The position numbers and the translations under genes were made by a program. The notes beneath the pieces were generated by a model. That model worked only from the letters and a program-made list of their open reading frames with translations, ran no database searches and was not told the origin of the DNA. Positions 21,971 through 31,603 of a DNA stretch of 64,000 bases are shown here, piece by piece. Numbering within the stretch: the stretch's first letter is position 1; each line of letters opens with the position of its first letter. Source of the stretch: Hyphococcus sp. (GTDB lineage Bacteria; Pseudomonadota; Alphaproteobacteria; Caulobacterales; Parvularculaceae); contig JAJFFX010000009.1 of assembly GCA_021776455.1 (NCBI GenBank), forward strand, positions 27,414 through 91,413, given 5' to 3'.

Positions 21971-22582
21971 TCAGGGAATGGCCGATTTGACCAACCGGAC
22001 CGCTTCCGGACTGGTCCAATCCGCCTCGCCGACCAGCCGTCCGACCTCACGTCCTTTGGCGTCGTACAAAATACTCACCGGCAGCACATTGGCGCCGCCA
22101 ATCGATGTTGCAAAAATCAGCCGCGGATCGGCATAAAGCTTGAGATTGGTGATTTCGAGGCGCTCAAGAAATTCCGCCGCCGCAACTGGCCCGCGCGGGT
22201 CAGCGGCAATCGCCACGACTTCAAATTTGCGCCCGCCAAGCTTTTCCTGCAACGCATCCAGCGAGGGCAATTCCTTCAGGCAAGGCGCACACCACGTCGC
22301 CCAGAAATTGACCAAAACCGCGCGCCCGCGAAAATCAGCCAGAGATATTGGCCGCCCTTCATAGTCGAATGAGATTTTCGGCGCGCCGCGGGGCGGGAAA
22401 GCATAGATAAAATCAGCCATTTCACCGGCCAGAAGCGCGGCGTCATGATTGAGCGCTGACGGCTGATTATCGCCGCGCGGCTGGACGCTGGCGGCTATAA
22501 TAAAGTAAACGAGCGCAAGCGAGCCCGCGCCACCCCACAAGAGTAGCCAAAATCGCGGTTGTCTCAATGCCGCCACAAGCAT
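21971..22582 (-). CDS. TlpA-family thiol-disulfide oxidoreductase
   Basis: N-terminal TM and [22 protein letters not shown]. Confidence 0.93.
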   Translation of the reverse strand: MLVAALRQPRFWLLLWGGAGSLALVYFIIAASVQPRGDNQPSALNHDAALLAGEMADFIYAFPPRGAPKISFDYEGRPISLADFRGRAVLVNFWATWCAPCLKELPSLDALQEKLGGRKFEVVAIAADPRGPVAAAEFLERLEITNLKLYADPRLIFATSIGGANVLPVSILYDAKGREVGRLVGEADWTSPEAVRLVKSAIP

Positions 22583-22611
22583 GCTCCTTTACGGACGATA
22601 GAAGATTTAAG

Positions 22612-24021
22612 ATGACAGATAAGACCAACAGCAAAGAAAGCCAAATCTGGGGCGGCCGATTTTCGCAAGGCCCCGCCGCCATCATGGAGGAAATCAACGC
22701 CTCCATCGATATCGACCGGCGGCTGTGGCGCGAAGACATCGCCGGATCGAAAGCCCATAGCGACATGTTGTCCGCCGCCGGCATCATTGCCAGCGACGAC
22801 AATCAGGCGATCCAGAAGGGGCTCGACCAGATTGCCGGCGAGATCGAGCGCGGCGAATTCACTTTCTCCAAGGCGCTTGAAGACATTCACATGAATATCG
22901 AGGCGCGGCTGAAAGAGATTATTGGCGCGCCCGCGGGTCGCCTGCACACTGCGCGCTCGCGCAACGATCAGGTGGCGACGGATTTCCGTATGTGGGTGCG
23001 GGGGGCTTGCGAACAGGCCGAGGCCGGTTTGAACCTGTTGATGACAACTCTTGCAAAAAAAGCGCGCGATAACGCCGATGCGGTGATGCCGGGCTTTACG
23101 CATTTGCAAACTGCCCAGCCGGTGACCTTTGGTCATCATCTGCTTGCCTATGTTGAAATGTTCTCGCGCGATGCGACGCGCTTTAACGATGCGCGCGCGC
23201 GTATGAATGAATGCCCCTTGGGCGCGGCCGCGCTTGCAGGAACATCTTTTCCGATTGATCGAAAAGCGACCGCTGCAACCCTTGGCTTTGAGCGCCCTTG
23301 CGCCAATTCACTCGATGCTGTGTCATCACGCGATTTCGCATTGGAGGGGCTTAGCGCGGCGGCGATTACCGCCACGCATCTGTCGCGCCTGGCCGAAGAG
23401 TTGGTATTATGGACATCGCCGCATTTTGATTTTGTGCGCCTGTCCGACAGTTTCTCGACCGGGTCATCGATTATGCCGCAAAAACGCAACCCGGATGCGG
23501 CCGAGCTGGTCCGCGCCAAGGCCGGCCGAATAATCGCGTCACTGACGAATTTATCTATTGTCATGAAGGGGTTGCCGCTCGCCTATTCAAAAGACATGCA
23601 GGAAGACAAAGCCGCGACCTTTGAAGGCTTTGACGCGCTGGCGCTGGCGCTCGCCGCCATGACCGGCATGATCGGCGATTTAGCCCCCAATCGCGCGGCG
23701 ATGAAGGCCGCCGCCGGGCGCGGCTACGCCACCGCCACCGACCTTGCCGACTGGCTGGTGCGCGCGCTCAATATGCCGTTCCGCGAGGCCCATCACATTA
23801 CCGGCGCAATAGTTGCCGCCGCCGAAAAAAGCGGGCTCGATCTGGAAGCGCTCGATTTAAAAACCATGCAAAAGATCGAACCGCGCATTACCGATGCGGT
23901 TTTTTCCGTGCTTTCCGTCGACGCATCAGCGGCATCGCGGACATCTTATGGTGGCGCGGCGCCGGCAAATGTGCAACGTGAAGCGGACCGCTGGATCGTC
24001 GCTCTTTCTAAGGAGACATAA
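22612..24021 (+). CDS. argH: Argininosuccinate lyase
   Basis: [20 protein letters not shown]...[17 protein letters not shown]...[12 protein letters not shown]. Confidence 0.97.
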   Translation: MTDKTNSKESQIWGGRFSQGPAAIMEEINASIDIDRRLWREDIAGSKAHSDMLSAAGIIASDDNQAIQKGLDQIAGEIERGEFTFSKALEDIHMNIEARLKEIIGAPAGRLHTARSRNDQVATDFRMWVRGACEQAEAGLNLLMTTLAKKARDNADAVMPGFTHLQTAQPVTFGHHLLAYVEMFSRDATRFNDARARMNECPLGAAALAGTSFPIDRKATAATLGFERPCANSLDAVSSRDFALEGLSAAAITATHLSRLAEELVLWTSPHFDFVRLSDSFSTGSSIMPQKRNPDAAELVRAKAGRIIASLTNLSIVMKGLPLAYSKDMQEDKAATFEGFDALALALAAMTGMIGDLAPNRAAMKAAAGRGYATATDLADWLVRALNMPFREAHHITGAIVAAAEKSGLDLEALDLKTMQKIEPRITDAVFSVLSVDASAASRTSYGGAAPANVQREADRWIVALSKET

Positions 24022-24023
24022 AC

Positions 24024-24131
24024 ATGCGCGCCCTAATTATTCTCATGGCCATGCTGTTTGCAATTTCAGCCTGCGGCAAGAAGGCGCCCCTGCGCCCGCC
24101 GGAAGAGCCGCCCGAACAATCGCTGCGCTAA
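24024..24131 (+). CDS. lptM: 35-aa LptM-like lipoprotein
   Basis: MRALIILMAMLFAISACGKKAPLRPPEEPPEQSLR; lipobox, between argH and lysA; manual translation, not in the ORF track. Confidence 0.8.
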   Translation: MRALIILMAMLFAISACGKKAPLRPPEEPPEQSLR

Positions 24132-24155
24132 GGCGTCGAAATAAGAACCAGTCCT

Positions 24156-25415
24156 TTGCATCATTTCACCTATAGAGATAATCGTCTGTTTGCAGAGGAT
24201 GTTGACTTAACAACCTTGGCCGAGGAAGTCGGTACGCCGTTCTATGTCTATTGTGAGGCAACCTTGCGCCGGCATTTGCGCATTTTCGCTGACGCCTTTG
24301 CCGGCGCCGATGCGCTGATCGCCTATTCGGTCAAAGCCAGCTCGAACATCTCGGTTCTGAAAGTGCTGGCCAGCGAAGGCGCCGGCGCTGATGTTGTCTC
24401 CGCCGGCGAACTGCATCGAGCACTCATCGCCGGCGTCGCGCCTGAAAAGATCGTCTTTTCCGGCGTCGGCAAAACCCGCGACGAGCTCTCCTTCGCGCTG
24501 GACGCAAACATCTATCAGTTCAACGTCGAATCCGAGCCTGAACTCGTCGCGCTCGACGAAATCGCCCAAACTAAAGGCCTGCGCGCGCCCATTGCTTTAC
24601 GTATAAACCCCGATGTCGCCGCCGGCGGGCACGAAAATATCTCAACCGGAAAATCTGAAGATAAATTCGGCGTGCCCTGGTCCCGCGCCCGCGCGCTCTA
24701 CGCGATGGCCCGCGCCATGAAAGGGGTCGAGATCAAGGGCGTCGATGTCCATATCGGCTCACAAATTGATGATCTGGCGCCATTCGAAGCGGCGTTTAAA
24801 AAAGTTGCCACGCTGATTAATGATCTGCGCGCAGACGGATGCGTAATTGAACGGCTCGATCTTGGCGGCGGGCTCGGCATTCCCTATGGCGAGGGCGCTA
24901 CGCCGCCGCACCCGCAAGCCTATGCGCAAATGATCAAGCAGGTGACTGCAAGTCTCGGCGTGCAATTGATCTTTGAGCCCGGACGGATGATTGCCGGCAA
25001 TGCCGGCGCCCTTGTCGCTCGCGTCATTTACGTCAAAGACGGCGCGTCGCGGCGCTTTATCATTTTAGACGCCGGCATGAATGACTTGATGCGCCCGGCG
25101 CTTTATGACGCCTATCACGACCTCTGGCCGGTTGTGAAAAACACTGACGCCAGCGAGGCCTATGATGTGGTCGGCCCGATATGTGAATCGACCGACCGTT
25201 TCGCCAAAGCCCGCATGCTACCCCGCCAACATGCCGGCGACCTCATGGCCATCATGTCCGCCGGCGCTTATGGCGCATCGCAAACATCGCAATACAACTC
25301 CCGCCCGCTGATACCTGAAATATTAGTGAGCGGCGAGCGCTATGCGATCATCCGCAAACGTCCGACGGTCGATGAGATTATGGATGGCGAGGCTATTGCC
25401 GAATGGTTGTGCTAG
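24156..25415 (+). CDS. lysA: Diaminopimelate decarboxylase
   Basis: YSVKASSNISVLKVLASEGAGADVVSAGEL...DVHIGSQI...EPGRMIAGNAG...GPICESTD. Confidence 0.97.
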   Translation: MHHFTYRDNRLFAEDVDLTTLAEEVGTPFYVYCEATLRRHLRIFADAFAGADALIAYSVKASSNISVLKVLASEGAGADVVSAGELHRALIAGVAPEKIVFSGVGKTRDELSFALDANIYQFNVESEPELVALDEIAQTKGLRAPIALRINPDVAAGGHENISTGKSEDKFGVPWSRARALYAMARAMKGVEIKGVDVHIGSQIDDLAPFEAAFKKVATLINDLRADGCVIERLDLGGGLGIPYGEGATPPHPQAYAQMIKQVTASLGVQLIFEPGRMIAGNAGALVARVIYVKDGASRRFIILDAGMNDLMRPALYDAYHDLWPVVKNTDASEAYDVVGPICESTDRFAKARMLPRQHAGDLMAIMSAGAYGASQTSQYNSRPLIPEILVSGERYAIIRKRPTVDEIMDGEAIAEWLC

Positions 25416-25424
25416 GCTCGGGAC

Positions 25425-25772
25425 TCATAACCAATAGCAAACGGTTGCTGTGATCTGGACGGCGGCGAGGAAGTTTCGCTGAAGTTTGTCGTATCTTGTG
25501 GCAATACGGCGAAAGTCCTTGAGGCGGCCAAAGGAACGTTCAATGGCGTTTCGGTTTCGGTAAAGGGCTGGCGAAAAGCCGGGCTTGTATTTGCGATTGA
25601 TCTTTGGCGGAATGTTCGGTGCAGCGCCGCGGGCCTCGATTTGCCGTCGCACTTTGTTGCTATCGTAACCCTTATCGCCATGCAAAACGACCGTTTCCGG
25701 CGGCGCAAGGGCAATAAGGTCTTCGGCTGCAATGCAATCGGCAACATTTCCTCCTGTCAGTGAGAAGGCCAA
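25425..25772 (-). CDS. IS5-family transposase, orfB (DDE_Tnp_1 part)
   Basis: GDKGYDSNKVRRQIEARGAAPNIPPKINRK...RNAIERSFGRLKDFRRIATRYDK; true frame extends upstream as GEQNQAIARSRGGRTTKIHALTD. Confidence 0.9.
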   Translation of the reverse strand: MAFSLTGGNVADCIAAEDLIALAPPETVVLHGDKGYDSNKVRRQIEARGAAPNIPPKINRKYKPGFSPALYRNRNAIERSFGRLKDFRRIATRYDKLQRNFLAAVQITATVCYWL

Positions 25773-25792
25773 TGGACGGCAATATTGATCCG

Positions 25793-26191
25793 TCAGCGCA
25801 TGGATTTTCGTCGTGCGCCCGCCGCGCGACCGCGCGATCGCCTGGTTTTGCTCCCCCCTTTACCGCCAGCGGCGCAGCGATGCGCGCGCACCGCCGTTGA
25901 ATCGATTAAAACCTGCGCTGCGGGACCACCTGCCTTGCTGAGCGCCCGAAACAGATCACCCCATACGTCCTTTTCCGCCCACCGGACAAAGCGATTATAT
26001 AATGTTTTGTGCGGGCCGTATTCGCCACGCGGTGCATCTACCCAGCGCCCGCCCGTCTTCAAAACATGAATGATCCCGGAGATCACACGGCGGTCATCAA
26101 CGCGCGCCACACCGCGCGTATCTGTAGGTAAATGCGGCCTCACCTTGGCAAACTGCGCCTTCGTCAGCCAGAAATACTGCTTGCTCATCAA
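25793..26191 (-). CDS. IS5-family transposase, orfA (DUF4096-type N-terminal part)
   Basis: YFWLTKAQFAKVRPHLPTDTRGVARVDDRRVISGIIHVLKTGGRWVDAPRGEYGPHKTLYNRFVRWAEKDVW. Confidence 0.92.
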   Translation of the reverse strand: MMSKQYFWLTKAQFAKVRPHLPTDTRGVARVDDRRVISGIIHVLKTGGRWVDAPRGEYGPHKTLYNRFVRWAEKDVWGDLFRALSKAGGPAAQVLIDSTAVRAHRCAAGGKGGSKTRRSRGRAAGARRKSMR

Positions 26192-26263
26192 TAGTCTCCC
26201 TTCGGAAACCTTGAATCACAATTCGCACGAACCCCAAATCATTTTATGGGTCCGGTGCCTAGA

Positions 26264-26303
26264 GCGCATTCACAAAAAGTGTGCGCGGTTTTTGTGAATG
26301 CGC
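26264..26303. repeat. Perfect 15-bp palindromic hairpin
   Basis: gcgcattcacaaaaa-gtgtgcgcgg-tttttgtgaatgcgc. Confidence 0.9.
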
Positions 26304-26316
26304 GACCAGCAAAACA

Positions 26317-26360
26317 TCTAATTCATCGAGCGATTCCTCTTAATCGCTCGATGAATTAGA
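26317..26360. repeat. Perfect 19-bp palindromic hairpin overlapping the stop of 26356..26733
   Basis: tctaattcatcgagcgatt-cctctt-aatcgctcgatgaattaga. Confidence 0.9.
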
Positions 26361-26733
26361 GCACGCCGGCGATCACAAGGTTATTATAGACAACCCCAGC
26401 ATTGATCGCCGAAGCAACCGCAAAGAAACTGATGACGATCCAATGTGGAAACCACAACACCATAAAACTAATGACGCCCTGAAGCGCCAGCTTAGCGGCG
26501 ATCCAGCCGTCACCGGTATGCGTCATCACACTGCGCACCAAAGGGTTTGCCTCCATCCCGGCGCCGCTATCAATCGCGGCGATGGTCGAATAAATATCGA
26601 TAAAACCAACGATGTTGTAAGCGACCACCACAGCCCAGGCCGCCATACGGCACACAGACGAGGCCCGCGATTTCGCCGCATCCTGCGCCAGCGTGTTCCG
26701 GCGTTTTGCAGTCCCTAAAAAAAACACCAACAC
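26356..26733 (-). CDS. DUF5658-like small membrane protein
   Basis: FIDIYSTIAAIDSGAGMEANPLVRSVM and three TM segments. Confidence 0.6.
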   Translation of the reverse strand: MLVFFLGTAKRRNTLAQDAAKSRASSVCRMAAWAVVVAYNIVGFIDIYSTIAAIDSGAGMEANPLVRSVMTHTGDGWIAAKLALQGVISFMVLWFPHWIVISFFAVASAINAGVVYNNLVIAGVL

Positions 26734-26854
26734 TGCCTCTCCCGGAGTTAACCCTTAATCGCCCATAATCTGCGCCAATGCGGGTCTTAAAAAGGACAAA
26801 ACCTGGCCCCATTAAGTCGACGCGCACGCGCCGCCGCTGTAGAGTGCAAGAAGT

Positions 26855-29284
26855 ATGACGACCGAGTTGGCACAACCTTCCAGCCGTGAAAAGCACGCGC
26901 CTGGCGAAATTACAATCATCGCGGCGCGCGGCGCCCTGTTTTGGGAGCGGGCTTGGCCGGCCATGCTCCCGGCGCTTGGCGTTGCTTGCCTATTCATCAT
27001 GCTTAGCCTGTTCGGCGCATGGCGCCTGGTCCCTGGCTGGCTGCACGGGCTGACGCTCGCCCTCGGCGCGCTTGTTTTCGTCTCCTTGATTTGGCGAGAC
27101 CTGCGCGGTGTGCGCTGGCCGGCGCGGCGCGCAGGGCTCGCCCGGCTCGAACGGGATGGTCGCGCAGAACACACACCGCTGCAGGCGCTCGATGATGCGC
27201 CCTTTGATGTGGCCAAAGCGACGAGCCCGCTTTGGCTGGCGCACATGACGGCGAGCGCCGAGCGCGCACGCAAAGCGCGCCTTGCCGGCGTCCGGCCCAC
27301 CGCGGAGACGCGCGATCCTTACGGCTTTCGCTTTATTGCACTCGGCCTCATCACCATCGGATTTGTCGCCGCTGGCGCTGACTGGCGCGCGCGCCTTGCC
27401 GGCGGCTTTGCGCCGGGCGCACTAACGTCAAGCGACGCCTTTGTCGCCGATCTCTGGATTGAACCGCCAGACTATACCGGTAAGGCGCCGATCTATCTGT
27501 TGCGCGCCGGACAAGCGTTTCCCGTTGCGCCCGCCCAGATCGATACGCCCTTTGGCGCCCGACTGGTCGCGCAAATCAACGGGCGGCCGCGAGTGCAGCT
27601 TCGGTTTGTCACGCAAAATGACGATATCCCCACCGAGTTTGAACGCGGCGCCAACGCGGCGCGCGCAGAGCTTGTCTTGACAGAGAGCGGATTGTTGCAG
27701 CTTAAGCTCGGCGCTGATGAGGTCCGCTGGCCGATCGCAATCATTGCCGACGACACCCCCGCCGTAACGTTCACCCGCTCTCCTGCCCTCGATGATCAGG
27801 CGCAATTGGCGTTCAGTTTCACCGCGCAGGACGATTATGGCATTGCCGCCGTACGGCTTGAGCTACGCCTTGACCCCGAGCAGGAACGCCCGCTCGACGC
27901 CCCGGCGTTTGATCGCGCAGCGCTCAGCCAACAGCGCCAAATCCCGCTTGACGGTGGCGCCAAAGCCAGCCTCCAGCAATCGGTCTCCCTCAATCTCCAA
28001 CCCGACCCATGGGCGGGACTGAAAGTGCTCGCCAAAGTCGTGGTGGAAGACGGCGCCGGTCAGACCGGAGAGACCAAGTCGGTTAGCGTTACACTCCCGA
28101 CGCGGAAATTTTTTAACCCGCTTGCAAAAACCGTCATTGAGCAACGCCAGACCCTCGCGGTGGCAACCGAAGACTGGCGCCGTGCGGGACGCTCTTTCGA
28201 CGCCGTGACGATGGCGCCGGAAGTCTTCTTTGACGACACGAAGGATTATTTACTGTTGCGCGCCGCATTCTGGAGGGTGATGCGACAGGATGGAGAAGGC
28301 TTTGAAGATGCGGTTGAAAAATTCTGGCCACTCGCTCTGCAACTTGAAGACGAGGCGTTGGAATTGGCCCGCCAGCGACTTGAGGCGGCGGAAGAAGCCC
28401 TGCGCCAGGCGATTGAGCGCGGCGCCAGCGAAGAGGAAATCGCCCGCCTCATAGAAGAGATGCGCCAGGCCATGAACGATTATCTGACCGCGCTCGCACA
28501 GTCTGGCCAATCGCCGGAACAGGCGGCGCGCAATAGCGACCAGCTCAGCCAATCCGACCTTGACCAAATGCTTGACGCGATTGGCGACCTGGCGCGCGAG
28601 GGCGCCTCCAACGCTGCGCGGCAGATGTTGTCGGACCTTGAAAATCTTTTGAACAATCTCCGCGTCAGCGAGGGCGGAACGGGAGGTGAAGGTCAGAGCG
28701 GCGCAGACGCGCCCGGCCAAGGCGCGCAAGGAGAAGGCGGCCCATCCGGCAAGGCTGGCGAGTTAATCGGACGCCAGCGCGAACTTGCCGACGAGGCCTT
28801 CGGACGCGGCCAATCCTATGGTGAGAACGGCGATGATCTGGCCGCCGCCGAAGGCGCTCTAGGCGCTAATCTCGATGAGTTGATCGACGATATTGAAGGC
28901 GGCGAGGCTGACCCTGACGGCGCGGCGGCACGCGCCCTCGCTCAAGCCCGCAACGATATGCGCGAGGCGGAACAAGGGCTCGAAAACGGGAACTTCGACG
29001 CCGCCAATGACGCCATGGAGCGCGCGATTGAAAACCTTCGCGACGGCGCCAAACGCCTTGCCGGCGAAGAAATGCGCCAGGCGCGGCAGGGCCGCCAGAG
29101 CGATACGCTCGACCCGCTCGGAAGACCCACAGGCGAGGCCGATGGCGACGGTGTCAAAATCCCGGAAGAAACCGACGCCGCGCGCAGCCGCGCCGTCATC
29201 GAAGAGCTACGCCGCCGCCTCGCAGAGCCCGGCCGCAGTGAAGAGGAAATCGACTATCTGGAGCGTTTGCTTGAGCGATTTTGA
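26855..29284 (+). CDS. TIGR02302/DUF4175 family membrane protein
   Basis: 809 aa, two N-terminal TM, Gln/Glu-rich helical C-terminal half ending EEIDYLERLLERF. Confidence 0.88.
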   Translation: MTTELAQPSSREKHAPGEITIIAARGALFWERAWPAMLPALGVACLFIMLSLFGAWRLVPGWLHGLTLALGALVFVSLIWRDLRGVRWPARRAGLARLERDGRAEHTPLQALDDAPFDVAKATSPLWLAHMTASAERARKARLAGVRPTAETRDPYGFRFIALGLITIGFVAAGADWRARLAGGFAPGALTSSDAFVADLWIEPPDYTGKAPIYLLRAGQAFPVAPAQIDTPFGARLVAQINGRPRVQLRFVTQNDDIPTEFERGANAARAELVLTESGLLQLKLGADEVRWPIAIIADDTPAVTFTRSPALDDQAQLAFSFTAQDDYGIAAVRLELRLDPEQERPLDAPAFDRAALSQQRQIPLDGGAKASLQQSVSLNLQPDPWAGLKVLAKVVVEDGAGQTGETKSVSVTLPTRKFFNPLAKTVIEQRQTLAVATEDWRRAGRSFDAVTMAPEVFFDDTKDYLLLRAAFWRVMRQDGEGFEDAVEKFWPLALQLEDEALELARQRLEAAEEALRQAIERGASEEEIARLIEEMRQAMNDYLTALAQSGQSPEQAARNSDQLSQSDLDQMLDAIGDLAREGASNAARQMLSDLENLLNNLRVSEGGTGGEGQSGADAPGQGAQGEGGPSGKAGELIGRQRELADEAFGRGQSYGENGDDLAAAEGALGANLDELIDDIEGGEADPDGAAARALAQARNDMREAEQGLENGNFDAANDAMERAIENLRDGAKRLAGEEMRQARQGRQSDTLDPLGRPTGEADGDGVKIPEETDAARSRAVIEELRRRLAEPGRSEEEIDYLERLLERF

Positions 29285-29345
29285 TCGGTGCGTAACAAAA
29301 TTCAAAGATTTGCACACAGACTAACAAAATATCCGCCTCATTATC

Positions 29346-29402
29346 GCGTCATCCCGGATGCATTGCGTCACGCAGTGATGGACTGCTGGTCCAGGATGAT
29401 GA
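29346..29402. repeat. REP-like imperfect hairpin in convergent intergenic region
   Basis: tcatcccggat ... tccaggatga with nested cattgcg/cgcagtg. Confidence 0.5.
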
Positions 29403-29404
29403 TT

Positions 29405-29932
29405 TTAAACCACGCCGATAACCGGCAAGCCTCTCTTGCGGCCGTCATCATCCATGCCATAACCGACAAGAAAATCATCGGCGCCGGCCTCAAACCCGAT
29501 ATAATCACACACCAGATCTTCCGCATGGCCAGTGAGTTTTTTAACCAGGACACATGTTTTTGCGTCCGCCGCTCCGCGATCCAGCACCATCCCTCTACCG
29601 AAATGCAGCGAGCGTCCGGTGTCGAGAACGTCATCGACAAGAAGCACGGTCTTGCCTTTTATATCGATCGAGAAATCCTTCAACAAAGTCACCACGCCGG
29701 ACGATGACCGCGCACCTGCGTAGGAGGAAAGTTGAACAAAATCGACATAGGGATCGGCGCCATATTTGTGGAGCGCACGCAAGAGGTCGGCTGCAAAGAT
29801 GAAGGCGCCGGTTAAAACTGGCGCCAACAGAAAATCCTTAGGCAGATCATTGGCCATCTCGCGCGCCATTTCATCAATGCGATTGGCGATGGCGGCTTCG
29901 TCGAATAGGGTGCGCATGGGCGACTGGTCCAT
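29405..29932 (-). CDS. hpt: Hypoxanthine phosphoribosyltransferase
   Basis: VLTGAFIFAADLLRAL...VLLVDDVLDTGRSLHFGRGM. Confidence 0.92.
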   Translation of the reverse strand: MDQSPMRTLFDEAAIANRIDEMAREMANDLPKDFLLAPVLTGAFIFAADLLRALHKYGADPYVDFVQLSSYAGARSSSGVVTLLKDFSIDIKGKTVLLVDDVLDTGRSLHFGRGMVLDRGAADAKTCVLVKKLTGHAEDLVCDYIGFEAGADDFLVGYGMDDDGRKRGLPVIGVV

Positions 29933-30029
29933 TATTGCTGAATGTCAGCCCCCTCATAGGCATGTTTTACGCACCGCGCCAGCGCTGCCGGCAGCGCTTC
30001 TCACTACCCATAATGTCTGGATTGTAGGC

Positions 30030-31511
30030 TTACTCGTCGCGACCGGAAAGGAGATCGCTGACAGCGCTTTTTGCCGGCGCAAAAGACAACGCCACCTCCG
30101 CGACGCCATCCGGCGCCGGGGCTCTGGTGACAAACTCGACCGAACCGCCAACCGCAACCCCCGGCTCGCTGGAGCTGAAGGTCCAGCGCGATAATAACTC
30201 GCCCCTGGGGCCGAGCGCTTCGGCCTGGAGCAGCGGCGCATCTACCGCAGTTGCGCCTTCGTTTCTTAAGCTGCCGGTGATTTCAATGGTCGGCCCGCCG
30301 GTCGACATCGCCAGGCGATGGTTCACATTTTCAATCGCCAGGCCATAAGGGTTCGCGGCTATACCGACAACGGCGTAGGCGTCTGCCGTTGACGGCGCAA
30401 TCTTCACTATCTCATCGCGATAGGCGACCACCGCATAAATCGTCCCCGCCACAGCTGCGACCCAGGCCGACCAGCCGAAAGCGCGCAGCGGCGTCATCCG
30501 GTTTTTGTCGCGCGCCTCAGCGCGGCGGCGAGCGCGGCGCAAGGCCTTTTCTAGCTCGCGCGGAGTGACCCGCAAGGACGCAAAAAACTCTTCATCGAAG
30601 ACATCCGGCTCAAACCGGCGCACATCCTCCATCCGCGCCAGCGCCGTCGCACGGCGGCGCTCGACCCGGACCCGGCGACCAAAACCGCGCTCGCGGGGGT
30701 TGTGCTCATCGACATCTTCCCAATCCGCATCCACCACGGTCGCCGGATCAACACTATATTCGTCATAGTCGGCACCACCTTCATCATAGGCGTCGTCATA
30801 AGAGCTACCTTCGTCGTAGACGTCATCCGTCTCATCTTCGTCCCGGTCTTCATCGACATCATCGTCAGCAAAACGCAACGCTTCGCGCGCGTTTTGGCGG
30901 TTGGGCTTGTCGTCTTTGTCTTTTTTATTTTTGCGCGAGAAGAACGACCGACGCGGTTCTTCCTCCTCGTCATCCTCGATATCTTCGATGATAAACTGCT
31001 TGCCCTTGCGCCAGCCTTTTTCAATCGGCTCATCATCTTCGGCGGGTGTAGACTGGGCCTTGGCTTGAGGTTTGGCCTTAGCGGCTTTCGGCTCAGCTTT
31101 CGCCGCTTTTACGGATGGCTTTTTCTCGGCTTTGGCAAAATCTTTGGCTTTGCGCGTCGCCTTCATGATCGGCGTATCGAACAACGCGTCATCATCATCG
31201 TCGTGATCGCCCGCGCCATCGGCGTCGGCTTGGTCGCGCGCAGCGGCTTTTTTTACGGTTTTACGGGTTTTGCGCTTCGGCTTTTCCGCTTCTTCGTCAA
31301 TACTGACTTTCAACCGGCCGCCCCCGCGTTTAGACTTCGGCGGTGCGTCGTCGGGGATACGCGAACCGGGCGACAGTTCCTCAATCGGCTCCGGTGCGGG
31401 CACAAACCAGCTCTCGCCACAATCTGTGCAGCGCACGGAGCGGCCTTTCGGGTGGAACCGGTCGTCGTCGACATCATAGCGCGTAGCGCAATCTGGACAG
31501 GTGATTATCAT
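30030..31511 (-). CDS. MJ0042-type zinc-ribbon protein with acidic disordered middle, TM and DUF3426-like C-terminus
   Basis: MIITCPDCATRYDVDDDRFHPKGRSVRCTDCGESW; D/E-rich block; TM; C-terminal beta-rich segment. Confidence 0.82.
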   Translation of the reverse strand: MIITCPDCATRYDVDDDRFHPKGRSVRCTDCGESWFVPAPEPIEELSPGSRIPDDAPPKSKRGGGRLKVSIDEEAEKPKRKTRKTVKKAAARDQADADGAGDHDDDDDALFDTPIMKATRKAKDFAKAEKKPSVKAAKAEPKAAKAKPQAKAQSTPAEDDEPIEKGWRKGKQFIIEDIEDDEEEEPRRSFFSRKNKKDKDDKPNRQNAREALRFADDDVDEDRDEDETDDVYDEGSSYDDAYDEGGADYDEYSVDPATVVDADWEDVDEHNPRERGFGRRVRVERRRATALARMEDVRRFEPDVFDEEFFASLRVTPRELEKALRRARRRAEARDKNRMTPLRAFGWSAWVAAVAGTIYAVVAYRDEIVKIAPSTADAYAVVGIAANPYGLAIENVNHRLAMSTGGPTIEITGSLRNEGATAVDAPLLQAEALGPRGELLSRWTFSSSEPGVAVGGSVEFVTRAPAPDGVAEVALSFAPAKSAVSDLLSGRDE

Positions 31512-31603
31512 AAGCGGCCAGAATCACTTAACTTGGCGCCGCATGAATTGGCGCCACTGACCCCGTTTGGGGAAGTGGGATCATATGAACGGAGCAGCAT
31601 ATC

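Larger units (their letters stand above)
25412..26262 (-). mobile_element. IS5-family insertion sequence with CTAG duplicated target and imperfect terminal inverted repeats
   Basis: CTAG at 25412-25415 and 26259-26262; ends CTAGGCTCGGGACTCATAA and (rc) CTAGGCACCGGACCCATAA; contains two transposase ORFs. Confidence 0.88.
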
